64,000 nucleotides of DNA from Corynebacterium dentalis (lineage in GTDB: Bacteria > Actinomycetota > Actinomycetes > Mycobacteriales > Mycobacteriaceae), in the NCBI RefSeq assembly GCF_900232865.1, contig NZ_OCTS01000004.1, positions 124,001 to 188,000 on the forward strand, in the 5' to 3' direction. Below the pieces are notes generated by a model. The model was not told the origin of the DNA, did not search any database, and worked only from the letters and a program-made list of their open reading frames with translations. Shown one piece after another: positions 51,066 to 59,131 of the stretch (its first letter is position 1; every line of letters starts with the position of its first letter). The translations under genes were made by a program, and so were the position numbers.

Positions 51066-51458
51066 CTAGTGCCCCAACTTCCACGTGGAGTACATCATCG
51101 GCAGCTGCAAAGGCACGCGCACAAAAGCAATGGAACGCTCGGTCAAGCCCTTGTTCCGCCAATCCCATGCCATCTTGATGTTGCCCGGCCACACGCCCGC
51201 CAGGAACGCGGTCGCGGTGGTGGACACGGCGGCCTCATAGGAACGCGACATCCGGCCCGTCAAAGACCCAGCGATCGCAGCCCCCAAGGCCAACTCCACA
51301 GCGCCGGAACCATACGTCCACACGCGCCTGCCACCAGGCAACTCAGGCGGAACCAAGGTGTCGAAAGGCTTCGGCTGAGCAAAGTGCATCACCCCAGCAA
51401 AACCGAACACTCCTGCCCAAATCGCCCGTCGGATAGCGTCACCATTCTGCTTCTTCAT
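51066..51458 (-). CDS. DoxX-like membrane protein
   Basis: The 130-residue protein has four hydrophobic segments and the DoxX pattern AGVFGFAGVMHFAQPKPFDTLVPPELPGGRRVWTYGSGAVELALGAAI. Its role is unknown; relatives act in membrane redox systems. It lies 2 bp downstream of recR on the same strand, so it probably shares its transcript. Confidence 0.8.
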   Translation of the reverse strand: MKKQNGDAIRRAIWAGVFGFAGVMHFAQPKPFDTLVPPELPGGRRVWTYGSGAVELALGAAIAGSLTGRMSRSYEAAVSTTATAFLAGVWPGNIKMAWDWRNKGLTERSIAFVRVPLQLPMMYSTWKLGH

Positions 51459-51460
51459 GC

Positions 51461-52120
51461 CTACAGCCTAGTGCGCCCAGCAAAAGCGCGAGACAAAGTC
51501 AGCTCATCCACGAACTCCAAGTCCCCACCCATCGGAATTCCAGAGGCCAATCGGCTCACGGACAAACCTGGAAAATCTCGCAGCAGACGCGCCAGATACG
51601 CCGCGGTGGCCTCGCCTTCCGTGTTCGGATCCGTGGCGATGATTACCTCGTTGACCTCGGGGCCAGGTTCCAGAATCGGCTCGTTGTTTGCGTCGACTTC
51701 ATTGGTCGGAACATCCGGCAGCGCACCACCGACACGCTGCACCAACGCCGTGATATTGAGCTCCTTGGGACCGATCCCGCCGAGGGGATCCAGCGCACCA
51801 CCAAGCACGTGGTAGCGGCCGCGATACTCACCCGTGCGCTCGATGACCTGGATGTCCTTGGTCTCCTCGACCACGCACACCAAGGACTTATCGCGCGAGG
51901 AATCAGCACACACGCGGCACACCTCCTCTTGGGAGATGTTGTGACAAATGCGGCAGAACGTCACGCCATCCTGCAGTCTTCCCAGAGCAGTTTGAAAGCG
52001 CTGCACATCCTCTGGATCTTCGTCGAGGAGATGCAGCGCAATCCGCTGAGCGCTCTTCGGCCCAATGCCGGGGAGCCGGGAGAACTCGTCGATGACGTCC
52101 TGTAATGGACCTTCGAACAA
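51461..52120 (-). CDS. recR: Recombination protein RecR
   Basis: The 219-residue protein has a HhH region ([18 protein letters not shown]), a four-Cys zinc finger ([16 protein letters not shown]) and a Toprim domain ([18 protein letters not shown]). It works with RecO in loading RecA at gaps. It follows ybaB by 3 bp in the conserved dnaX-ybaB-recR order. Confidence 0.97.
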   Translation of the reverse strand: MFEGPLQDVIDEFSRLPGIGPKSAQRIALHLLDEDPEDVQRFQTALGRLQDGVTFCRICHNISQEEVCRVCADSSRDKSLVCVVEETKDIQVIERTGEYRGRYHVLGGALDPLGGIGPKELNITALVQRVGGALPDVPTNEVDANNEPILEPGPEVNEVIIATDPNTEGEATAAYLARLLRDFPGLSVSRLASGIPMGGDLEFVDELTLSRAFAGRTRL

Positions 52121-52123
52121 GTT

Positions 52124-52438
52124 CTAGAAACCCATTCCGTTCATGCCCTGAGACAGTGGACCCATCTTCTCCTGGGCCAGGTTCTGCAGCTTGTTGTTCG
52201 CATCGGTAAACGCACCGAGAACCAGGTCCTGCAGGGTTTCGATGTCCTCAGGATCCACGATCTTTGGATCGATGCTGAGGGACTTAACCTCGCCGGAACC
52301 AGCCATTTCCATGGTGACCAGGCCGTTGCCTGCTTCACCGGTGACCACAGAAGCGACGATTTCCTTCTGGGCTTCCTGCAACTGCGCCTGCATCTGCTGG
52401 GCCTGCTGCATGAGCTGGTTCATATCTGGCTGGGTCAT
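52124..52438 (-). CDS. ybaB: YbaB/EbfC-family nucleoid-associated protein
   Basis: The 104-residue protein has a Gln/Met-rich N-terminal helix (MNQLMQQAQQMQAQLQEAQKEI) and the YbaB core (VTMEMAGSGEVKSLSIDPKIVDPEDIETLQDLV). It binds DNA as a dimer. AAAGGA precedes ATG 52438; the longer open frame to 52504 overlaps dnaX and is not supported. Confidence 0.94.
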   Translation of the reverse strand: MTQPDMNQLMQQAQQMQAQLQEAQKEIVASVVTGEAGNGLVTMEMAGSGEVKSLSIDPKIVDPEDIETLQDLVLGAFTDANNKLQNLAQEKMGPLSQGMNGMGF

Positions 52439-52484
52439 GACGCGGTTCCTTTCGTTGGGTACGCGAGCCACTCTACCCGTCCGA

Positions 52485-54653
52485 CTAGCGTAATCGCTGC
52501 CCACCTAGGTGTTTCTCCACAAGTTCACCGGCAATATCCAGCGGTTTCCGATGGTCAGCCTCGCCAGGTCCTTCGGCGATCTGGTCGAGGAACTCATCGT
52601 CTTGTTCTTTTTTCGACGCCAACTCTGGCTTTTCCGGTACCGGCGCCCGCGGGGACGGGTCGGCGGGCTCCGGTGGAACGGAGTCCCATTCCTCTTCCGG
52701 GGGTTCCGGAGGCAGAGGCACTCCGTTGAATCCGTTGTCCACGTTGTGCTGGTGCTCGGAGCGATACTTCTGAGCGCGGGCTTTCCAGCGCGGCTCGGGC
52801 TTGTCCGTGCTGGCAGGGGTGGAGGTGTTCGCGGAGGGCTGCGGCTGGGTTGACGCGGGCTTTTGATAGGCCTCCGCCATGGCTCGGGCGCGCTCGAGAG
52901 CGCTGTTGGAGTTGCTCTTCAGCTCAGCTGGGTCAAGGCCAGTTTCCTGCGGGATGATGCCGCTCGGAGCGGCCTCTGCTTTTCCCGGCTGCGACGGCTC
53001 CTTCTGCCTATCTCCCACCACCGCGATGACGGTCAGAGGTGAGCCGAGCGCTTTTTCTGCAGCTTCGGCGTAGATCTTGCGGTTGGCCTCGGAGTTCACG
53101 AATTTCGCGAGCGCTCCGGTGTGGTGACGAACCAGGAGCTCGTCGGCTTCAGTCTGCTCGTCGGCGGCCACTGCATCACGGGCGGCGATCCAAGCGCTGA
53201 GGTTAGATTCCTTGACCAGCGCCAGGATCTGCGTCCACTCCTCGGCCGCGTTGCGCGGCGAGTTGGGCTGCGGCTCGGGCTCGGGCACTGCGACTGGCAC
53301 TGGTTCTGACTCTGGTTCAGTCTGCGCTCGATTGCGGTCCATGATCTCGCGAGCGCGGCGGGCCTCGGCGATAACCGGATCCTCCTCGACAGCTGGCTGG
53401 GCAGGCTCTTCGCGCTTGGCCTTGGAAGGACGCTCGTAGCGGCGGCCAGAGGAAAGAACCGGAGCCGTCTCTTCCGCGGAGTTCGTCACTGCAGGCGCAT
53501 TGCCGCGGCCCTTCTCCAGGGCCTCCACGCGCTGCGCCAAAGCCTCCACCGTCATGCCCGCGGCTGGCAGCGCCATGCGCGCACACAGGATCTCCAGAAG
53601 CAGGCGTGGGGCAGTCGCGCCACGCATTTGGGACAGCCCCTCATTGACTAGTGCTGCACAGCGGGTGATGGTGGCCTGGCCGAGAGCCTGTGCCTCTTCG
53701 ATCAACACCTCCTGCGCCCCCGCGGGAGCATCCACCAGACCGCGCTCGAAAGCATCGGGGACAGCCTTGAGAATGAGCAGGTCACGGAACCTATCCAACA
53801 GATCGGTGGCGAAGCGGCGCGGCTCGTAGCCTGCGTCGACAACATCATCAACCACACCGAACAAGGACGCCTGATCCTGATTCGCCAGCGCATCCACCGC
53901 CTTGTCGATCAAGGCAGAGTCCGTCACACCCAGCAGCGCCAACGCGCGCTGATAGGTCACGCCCTCGGGTCCGGAACCGGCCAGCAGCTGATCCATCAGG
54001 GACAACGAATCACGCGGCGAACCACCGCCCGCGCGCACCACGAGAGGATAGACAGCATCCTCGATATTCTTACCCTCACCAGCAACAACGCGCTCCAACA
54101 GGCCGCGCATCGCCGGTGGGGTGAGCAGGCGGAACGGATAATTGTGCGTACGCGAGCGGATGGTGGCCAGCATCTTTTCCGGCTCGGTGGTCGCGAAGAT
54201 GAAGATCAGGTGCTCCGGCGGCTCCTCCACGATCTTCAGCAGAGCATTGAAGCCCTCCTTGGAGATCATGTGCGCCTCATCGATGATGAAGACGCGGTAG
54301 CGGGAATCCGCCGGGGCGTAGAAAGCGCGATCGCGCAGCTCACGCATGTCATCCACGCCGTTATGCGTGGCAGCGTCCAGCTCCGTGACGTCCAGCGTGC
54401 CGGAGCCGCCGGGCGCCAGGGCAATGCACGAATCGCACTTCCCACACGGCGTGGATGTGGGACCTTCCACACAGTTCAGGGAGCGGGCGAGGATGCGCGC
54501 GGAGGACGTCTTGCCACAGCCGCGCGGGCCGGAAAACAGGTACGCGTGATTGATCTGGCCGCTATCCAACGCCGTCGACAGCGGCTCCGTCACATGCTCC
54601 TGGCCCACCACTTCAGCGAAACTGGCAGGACGATACTTCCGGTATAAAGCCAC
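52485..54653 (-). CDS. dnaX: DNA polymerase III gamma/tau subunit
   Basis: The 722-residue clamp-loader ATPase has Walker A GPRGCGKTSS, zinc module C-x8-C-x2-C-x2-C (CVEGPTSTPCGKCDSC), DEAH in IIDEAHM, and an SRC-type FATTEPEK sensor region. The C-terminal third is Pro/Glu-rich and poorly conserved and holds an exact copy of the 15-bp repeat (read LASKK). Confidence 0.96.
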   Translation of the reverse strand: MALYRKYRPASFAEVVGQEHVTEPLSTALDSGQINHAYLFSGPRGCGKTSSARILARSLNCVEGPTSTPCGKCDSCIALAPGGSGTLDVTELDAATHNGVDDMRELRDRAFYAPADSRYRVFIIDEAHMISKEGFNALLKIVEEPPEHLIFIFATTEPEKMLATIRSRTHNYPFRLLTPPAMRGLLERVVAGEGKNIEDAVYPLVVRAGGGSPRDSLSLMDQLLAGSGPEGVTYQRALALLGVTDSALIDKAVDALANQDQASLFGVVDDVVDAGYEPRRFATDLLDRFRDLLILKAVPDAFERGLVDAPAGAQEVLIEEAQALGQATITRCAALVNEGLSQMRGATAPRLLLEILCARMALPAAGMTVEALAQRVEALEKGRGNAPAVTNSAEETAPVLSSGRRYERPSKAKREEPAQPAVEEDPVIAEARRAREIMDRNRAQTEPESEPVPVAVPEPEPQPNSPRNAAEEWTQILALVKESNLSAWIAARDAVAADEQTEADELLVRHHTGALAKFVNSEANRKIYAEAAEKALGSPLTVIAVVGDRQKEPSQPGKAEAAPSGIIPQETGLDPAELKSNSNSALERARAMAEAYQKPASTQPQPSANTSTPASTDKPEPRWKARAQKYRSEHQHNVDNGFNGVPLPPEPPEEEWDSVPPEPADPSPRAPVPEKPELASKKEQDDEFLDQIAEGPGEADHRKPLDIAGELVEKHLGGQRLR
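52609..52623 (-). repeat. Copy 9 of the GTTGGCGTCGRAAAA repeat (exact)
   Basis: The minus strand reads GTTGGCGTCGAAAAA. It lies in the variable C-terminal tail of dnaX. Confidence 0.75.
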
Positions 54654-54663
54654 GATCTAGACC

Positions 54664-55314
54664 TTACAGTTCCGCCGGGACACGCCATAGATCGTTCAGG
54701 TTCACCGCTTGTTCCGCCATCGCTGTCTGCACGGCGCCCAGACCTTCGCGCAGCGCGAGATCGTATTCAGCATCCGTGAGCATGATCAGCTGCGCCGGCA
54801 CAGTGAGCCGCCCTGGGTGCGTGAATTCGATGTCTGACGTGGCCGTTTGGGCACTTCTCTTTCCGCCCGACGTCACCTCGTGCGCATGCGGGACTCCCTC
54901 TTCCCAGACAAATGGCACCACCAGAAGGCCGTGCTTCGCCGTGATGGAGCTATCCACGGAAGGGCCCAGCTGTGGGAGGAACGTGCCCGGCTGCGGCGAG
55001 CGAGCGCCTGGGTTCTCCGCGATCATCGTGGCTGCTGCGGTGACCAGCTCCGCGGCGGTGGACGAATGGCCCGTGGTGATCGTCAGAAGCTCGACGCGCA
55101 GGTCAGAACCGTCTTCGGTCTCCAGCGCCGGCTCAATCTGGGAGGCGTTCAGCGTCATGGCGACGGTTTCTGGGCGGTCGGGGGTGGCGTCGTCGACAAG
55201 AAAAACCTCAGCCACCTCAAATGAGGGAAAAGACTCCCCCACCTGGCGCGATGAGACCTGAGGTTCGCCGGGCAGAAGGTCCTTTACCCAGACGAGGGTT
55301 TCCTGTTCATTCAT
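54664..55314 (-). CDS. Suppressor-of-fused (SUFU)-like domain protein
   Basis: The 216-residue protein resembles bacterial SUFU-domain proteins in LLTITTGHSSTAAELVTAAATMI, then GLLVVPFVWEEGVPHAHEV and QLIMLTDAEYDLALREGL. It has no signal peptide or catalytic motif. Some bacterial SUFU proteins serve as immunity proteins, but nothing toxin-like is adjacent. It starts with 4-bp overlap (ATGA) on the stop of the aspT ORF and ends 10 bp before dnaX, so it is embedded in a housekeeping operon. The family call is by eye. Confidence 0.6.
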   Translation of the reverse strand: MNEQETLVWVKDLLPGEPQVSSRQVGESFPSFEVAEVFLVDDATPDRPETVAMTLNASQIEPALETEDGSDLRVELLTITTGHSSTAAELVTAAATMIAENPGARSPQPGTFLPQLGPSVDSSITAKHGLLVVPFVWEEGVPHAHEVTSGGKRSAQTATSDIEFTHPGRLTVPAQLIMLTDAEYDLALREGLGAVQTAMAEQAVNLNDLWRVPAEL

Positions 55315-56588
55315 GAAGCGTCGGATTCCAGCTTCTCGATGGCGGCCAGCAGAACGCAGGTGGCGAACCCATTCATCGCGACCTCTAACTGATCGATGGT
55401 GGGCATCGACGGGGCGAGGCGGAGGTTGCTGTCCTGCGGATCCTGCTTCAGGGGGAACGTGGCGCCCGCGGCGGTGAGGGAAACACCCGCTTCCTTGGCC
55501 AGCTCCACCACGCGGGAGGCAGTGCCCGCCAGCAGATCGACGCTGATGAAGTAGCCGCCCTCGGGCTCAGTCCACTCGGCGACGTTGTACTGGCTCAGAC
55601 GGCGCCGCAGGATCTCAATGACGCGCGTGAACTTCGGAGCCAACGACCCGGCGTGCTTGCGCATGATTGCGCGCACGCCTTCGTCGTCACCGAAGAACTG
55701 CAGGTGAGCGAGCTGATTGACCTTGTTCGGGCCAATGCCGCGGATGTTGGCGATCTTGCCGTACCAATCCAAGTTGGCCTTGGAGGAGGCAAAGAAAGCC
55801 ACGCCCGCCCCGGCCAGGGTGATCTTGGAGGTCGACGACATGAACCAGAAGCGGTTCGGGTTACCCGCCTGCTCCGCGAGTTCGAGGACGTTGATGACCT
55901 CGGGGAATTCATCCGTCAGGGTGTGGACGGCGTAGGCGTTATCCCAGACGATGCGGAAGTCAGGCGCGCCGGTCTCCATCTCCGCCAGCTGCTGCGCCAC
56001 CTCGCGGGTGATGGTGACGCCCGTTGGGTTGGCGAATATCGGCACGGTCCACATGCCCTTGACGGCGGGATCCTTGGCCAGCTCGCGGACGGCATCCAAG
56101 TCCGGGCCGGTGGAGGTCATGGGCACGGTGAGCATCTCACAGCCGAAGAGCTCCGTGATGGAGTGATGGCGATCGTAGCCCGGAACGGGGCAGATCCACT
56201 TCACTTCTTCCTCGACGGACCACGGCATTGGGGAGTCATTGTTGCCGAACGTGTAGGACCAGCTGATCAGGTCAAACATGATGTTCAGCGAGGACGCATC
56301 TCCCGCGATCACCTGATCAGCAGGGATACTCAGCAAATTGCCCCACAGGGAGCGAAGCTCGGAGAGGCCGTTCAGTACGCCGTAGTTGCGGACATCCAGG
56401 CCGCTGGGCGAAATGAAGTTATCGCCGGGGAGGCTGAGCAGTTCCGTGGAGAAGTCCAGCTGCTCGGAGCTGGGCTTACCGCGGGTGAGATCCAGATTCA
56501 GGCCTGCGCCTTGGAGCTCTTCATAGGCTGCAGTGATCTCTGCTTTATCAGCAAGGAGCTGCTCGGTGTTGATGTTTTCACGCTGCAT
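55311..56588 (-). CDS. aspT: Aspartate aminotransferase (AspT / Rv3722c type), own start inside the fused frame
   Basis: 425 residues from MQRENINTEQLLADKAEI. The PLP Lys lies in MSSTSKITLAGAGVAFFAS, the aspartate-binding DNAYAVHTL and a NPTGVTITR loop are present. AGGGAGG with an 11-nt spacer precedes the ATG, and TATGCT lies about 45 bp upstream, so a separate product is likely. AspT is the main aspartate-forming transaminase in corynebacteria and mycobacteria. The gene order aspT-dnaX matches C. glutamicum. Confidence 0.92.
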   Translation of the reverse strand: MQRENINTEQLLADKAEITAAYEELQGAGLNLDLTRGKPSSEQLDFSTELLSLPGDNFISPSGLDVRNYGVLNGLSELRSLWGNLLSIPADQVIAGDASSLNIMFDLISWSYTFGNNDSPMPWSVEEEVKWICPVPGYDRHHSITELFGCEMLTVPMTSTGPDLDAVRELAKDPAVKGMWTVPIFANPTGVTITREVAQQLAEMETGAPDFRIVWDNAYAVHTLTDEFPEVINVLELAEQAGNPNRFWFMSSTSKITLAGAGVAFFASSKANLDWYGKIANIRGIGPNKVNQLAHLQFFGDDEGVRAIMRKHAGSLAPKFTRVIEILRRRLSQYNVAEWTEPEGGYFISVDLLAGTASRVVELAKEAGVSLTAAGATFPLKQDPQDSNLRLAPSMPTIDQLEVAMNGFATCVLLAAIEKLESDAS

Positions 56589-57524
56589 GGGTGCGTCAGC
56601 CTCCCTAGGGTTTTTGGTCAAGTCCCAAGCATAGTGACCGGCGAGACAAGGCGCAGTTAGGTGCTCTATCCTCTTCGCCGCGTTCTGCTGAACTTGGATC
56701 CCTGTCACAGCGGAACCAGCAGTACCCTCGAAAATCACCCACCGCTCCATGTCTGCAGATTCCGCCACAAGCATCACACCAGCGGTGTGCGTTGCGATTC
56801 GAAACTGTGGGTAGCCATATTTGGAGAACAATCCCGCGAGGAATCTGTAAATCTTGTCCCGTCCAACGATTGGATTACGAGCAGCGCTGGCTGTTCCGCC
56901 CGAGTCCACCCACAACACGGCACCTTCCGAAATCGCGTACACGAATTGCTTCAATTCGCCTGTAGCCAAGAGGTGGCTGAGCTCTTCCACGTGTTTGGGG
57001 TCTAGCTCGGATATGGAGGCAGTTCCGCTGTTTTCCGGATCTCCATGGTTGCCTTGATGGGAACGGAGCAACTCGCGTGCTCTGGACAGTCTCTTCCTCA
57101 CGGCAGCAGGTGTGCTGCGCAACACGGGAGCCGACTCAGCCGCGGAGTAACCAGCGACATCCACCAACACCAACGCTGCCCGGTCGAGCGGCGGAAGCAG
57201 TTGCAACAACCGGGTTACTGCCAGATCGATATCTGGGTGCTGCAGCTCCCCAGCCGCAATTTCTGGCAGCCATTGGCCCACGTACTCAGTGCGTTGATGC
57301 GCGGCACTTCGAGCGACGTCCAATGCGAGGCGTGTAGTCACCGTGGTCAGCCATGCGGCAGGCTTTTCCGGTGCCTGAACGAGCAACCTCGACAAGGCTT
57401 CTTCAGTGACGTCTTCGGCACTCTGCCATTGCCCAATGATGTTGTACGCAAGAGCCGTCAACCTTCGGAAGTGGGTGCGATATAGGCGCTCTACTTCCTG
57501 CTCAGGCGTCCGACGCGGTTCCAT
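55311..57524 (-). CDS. ECF41-type sigma factor reading in frame into aspartate aminotransferase
   Basis: One open frame of 737 codons. Residues 1-290 form an ECF41 sigma factor: sigma-2 (AYNIIGQWQSAEDVTEEAL), the ECF41 signature RTEYVGQWLPE, sigma-4 (GYSAAESAPVLRSTPAAVRKRLSRARELL) and a SnoaL-like C-terminal domain with WVDSGGTASAARNPIVGRD. The final ECF41 'NPDKL' motif is degenerate (NAAKRIEHL). About 22 linker residues follow, then Met313 starts a complete aminotransferase with no stop codon in between. AhpD-like partner and promoter lie directly upstream. The start overlaps the previous gene by 34 bp. A TAA occurs in another frame at 56657-56659, so a small indel may have removed the original stop. 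Confidence 0.82.
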   Translation of the reverse strand: MEPRRTPEQEVERLYRTHFRRLTALAYNIIGQWQSAEDVTEEALSRLLVQAPEKPAAWLTTVTTRLALDVARSAAHQRTEYVGQWLPEIAAGELQHPDIDLAVTRLLQLLPPLDRAALVLVDVAGYSAAESAPVLRSTPAAVRKRLSRARELLRSHQGNHGDPENSGTASISELDPKHVEELSHLLATGELKQFVYAISEGAVLWVDSGGTASAARNPIVGRDKIYRFLAGLFSKYGYPQFRIATHTAGVMLVAESADMERWVIFEGTAGSAVTGIQVQQNAAKRIEHLTAPCLAGHYAWDLTKNPREADAPMQRENINTEQLLADKAEITAAYEELQGAGLNLDLTRGKPSSEQLDFSTELLSLPGDNFISPSGLDVRNYGVLNGLSELRSLWGNLLSIPADQVIAGDASSLNIMFDLISWSYTFGNNDSPMPWSVEEEVKWICPVPGYDRHHSITELFGCEMLTVPMTSTGPDLDAVRELAKDPAVKGMWTVPIFANPTGVTITREVAQQLAEMETGAPDFRIVWDNAYAVHTLTDEFPEVINVLELAEQAGNPNRFWFMSSTSKITLAGAGVAFFASSKANLDWYGKIANIRGIGPNKVNQLAHLQFFGDDEGVRAIMRKHAGSLAPKFTRVIEILRRRLSQYNVAEWTEPEGGYFISVDLLAGTASRVVELAKEAGVSLTAAGATFPLKQDPQDSNLRLAPSMPTIDQLEVAMNGFATCVLLAAIEKLESDAS

Positions 57525-57859
57525 GCGTTGATGGTAGCAATGGCCGCTACGAGGTCGGCCGTCGTTGATTTTCCAAGGGCTTCGAGAGCTTCGTCGAGCA
57601 CTCCATCCTCAAATTGCTCGAGCTTTGTCCCCATCGTGGTGACACGGAGAATTAATTCCTCACGCTGGTTTTGTGGCGTGACGTCGATTTTCTTTTTCGA
57701 CGCCTCTTGCGAGTGAAGGTTGATGCAGAACTCGCAGCCGTTTAGTTGTGAAGCATGGAGCTGCACCATGAGCCGTTCCCTGGTGCTCAGCCCACGACTT
57801 GCTGCCTCGAGCGCGATCATGGCTGCGTTGAAACGCTGTTTCAATGAAATTGATTCCAT
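57491..57859 (-). CDS. AhpD-like carboxymuconolactone-decarboxylase-family protein (ECF41 partner)
   Basis: 122 residues from MESISLKQRF. The redox motif LNGCEFCINLHSQEA (CxxC plus His) is that of AhpD-like peroxidase partners. ECF41 sigma factors are characteristically linked to such genes and activate them. The frame is open to 58021 but that part overlaps the SRP RNA gene, so I reject it. The ATG sits 8 bp after the CGTC -10 element, so the leader is very short. Confidence 0.88.
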   Translation of the reverse strand: MESISLKQRFNAAMIALEAASRGLSTRERLMVQLHASQLNGCEFCINLHSQEASKKKIDVTPQNQREELILRVTTMGTKLEQFEDGVLDEALEALGKSTTADLVAAIATINAWNRVGRLSRK

Positions 57860-57867
57860 ACAGTGAT

Positions 57868-57894
57868 GACGAATCACCGCGCCGCATTGTGACA
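57868..57894 (-). promoter_or_regulatory. Predicted ECF41-dependent promoter
   Basis: On the minus strand TGTCACA (57894-57888) is followed after exactly 16 nt by CGTC (57871-57868). That is the consensus published for ECF41 target promoters as I remember it. It is placed directly before the AhpD-like gene. Confidence 0.75.
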
Positions 57895-57939
57895 AATTAC
57901 TGGTCAGCCGTATTTTCCTAGCCCACCCCAGACATAAAA

Positions 57940-58024
57940 AGGGGACCCCGCGCACCCGGTAGAGCTCACTGACCCTTGCTGCATTCCTGCCCTGGGGGAG
58001 TTCATGAGATAACCGCCGCACGGA
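57940..58024 (-). ncRNA. ffs: Signal recognition particle RNA (4.5S-type)
   Basis: The minus strand reads CCCCCAGGGCAGGAATGCAGCAAGGGTCAG, the conserved apical loop of the bacterial SRP RNA. The arms form a long stem (CCGTGCGGCGG and CCGGGTGCGCGG), and GGGGTCCCC followed by a T-run is the terminator. It lies between aspT/dnaX and tRNA-Ser, the usual corynebacterial place. Boundaries are approximate. Confidence 0.9.
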
Positions 58025-58168
58025 ATCCTGTCATCATGCTAACCCACTTGCCCCAACGGATACAAAGGCTCCCACACAAAGCCCGCGCACACAGGGATTT
58101 TGCTCCAAGGTTGCCGATTGTGTAACCTTTCCGGAGTACATGAGAGCCACGGCTCGAGTGTTCGGCAT

Positions 58169-58257
58169 GGAGGATTCGACTAGCGGCCTATGTCACACGC
58201 CTGGAACGCGTGCGGGAGTCACATCCCTCAGGGGTTCAAATCCCCTATCCTCCGCCA
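58169..58257 (+). tRNA. tRNA-Ser (GGA)
   Basis: GGAGGAT at 58169-58175 pairs with ATCCTCC at 58247-58253, followed by G and CCA. The anticodon arm CACGC-CTGGAAC-GCGTG gives GGA, and a long variable arm (GCGGGAGTCACATCCCTC) marks tRNA-Ser. Confidence 0.96.
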
Positions 58258-58260
58258 CAC

Positions 58261-58292
58261 CCCCCTTGGACCTTCAGGTTCAAGGGGTTTTT
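58261..58292 (+). terminator. Rho-independent terminator of tRNA-Ser
   Basis: CCCCTTG and CAAGGGG form the stem with an inner CCT/AGG pair, followed by TTTTT. The remaining 58293-58418 shows no gene that I can support. Confidence 0.85.
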
Positions 58293-58418
58293 CGTTGCGC
58301 AATCACCGTCCGGGCCGCGCCCCGCCACACTTTCGTACCAATTCTCGATAGCAAGTCTGCGTTTCCCCAAGTAAATGTGGCGCATGTGACTACGCGACGG
58401 AAGGAATAGTAGGAAAAT

Positions 58419-59038
58419 ATGGGGCAGTCTAAAAAGCGGGCAAGCATGGCGTCGAATAAGGCGAACAAAAGGCCCACAAAACACCAAGGGCTTCATGTAG
58501 ACTACTTACCAAGAGTAAGAAACTCCCTGGAATCGGCACACTCACCGTAGACGACAACGGTGACCTGCACACCCCGCAATTCACGCTGGCACCGTTAGAC
58601 CTAGAAATTCACGTCGAAATCTCCGACCTCGAAGAGGACAACGAAGCCAAAGCCACAGAAGCCATCCGCAATTTCAGGGCGCTGCCCGCAAACGCCCTCG
58701 AAGCAGCCACAAACGCAACCTTCGACTACTACAAAGACTTCGCCAACGAATTCGCAGATGACGAAGACGTCCAAGAATGGCTCCCTCAGATCGAGGAGCC
58801 AGCGAAGGTATGGGAACACGTCAACTTCCCAGACTATGCCGTGGCACAGCCAGGGTACGAAGACGATTCACCCTGGTACGTGGTCCTCGAATGCGAATGC
58901 GATTGGGAAGAAAAACAAGGTCTGCAGCTGGTTTTCCGCAATGGGTCCGAAATCACCGAGGCCGGCGAGTACGACGGCTTGCCGGACTGGAGTGACGACA
59001 TGCACGACGCTTCCGGCGACGGGCCTTACAAAAACTAA
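58419..59038 (+). pseudogene. DUF6985-like protein gene, 5' end out of frame
   Basis: A frame free of stops from 58460 to 59036 encodes a protein with KLPGIGTLTVDDNGDLHTP, EAIRNFRALPANALEAA, and a C-terminal WYVVLECECDWEEKQGLQLVFRNG typical of DUF6985 domain proteins. It has no ATG, GTG or TTG before the conserved part. A good start exists in another frame at ATG 58419 (MGQSKKRASMASNK, GGAAGGA upstream), and that frame stops at about 58550. Joining the two needs one frameshift near 58500. Only the C-terminal 65 residues have a start in frame (GTG 58841). Function unknown. Confidence 0.72.
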
Positions 59039-59131
59039 AGATAAGAACCCCCGCTGCACATTTGTGCACGATTGAACGATCGCGTCTACCCTCGGCAATG
59101 GACACACAACCTCAACGCAGGAGGCATAATC

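Noticed and set aside
57860..58021. N-terminal extension of the AhpD-like protein
   Set aside because: It would overlap the SRP RNA gene and the ECF41 promoter; the family start is at 57859.
58140..58409. 89-codon plus-strand ORF starting MRATARVFGMED
   Set aside because: It runs straight through tRNA-Ser and its terminator; there is no RBS and the protein has no family features.
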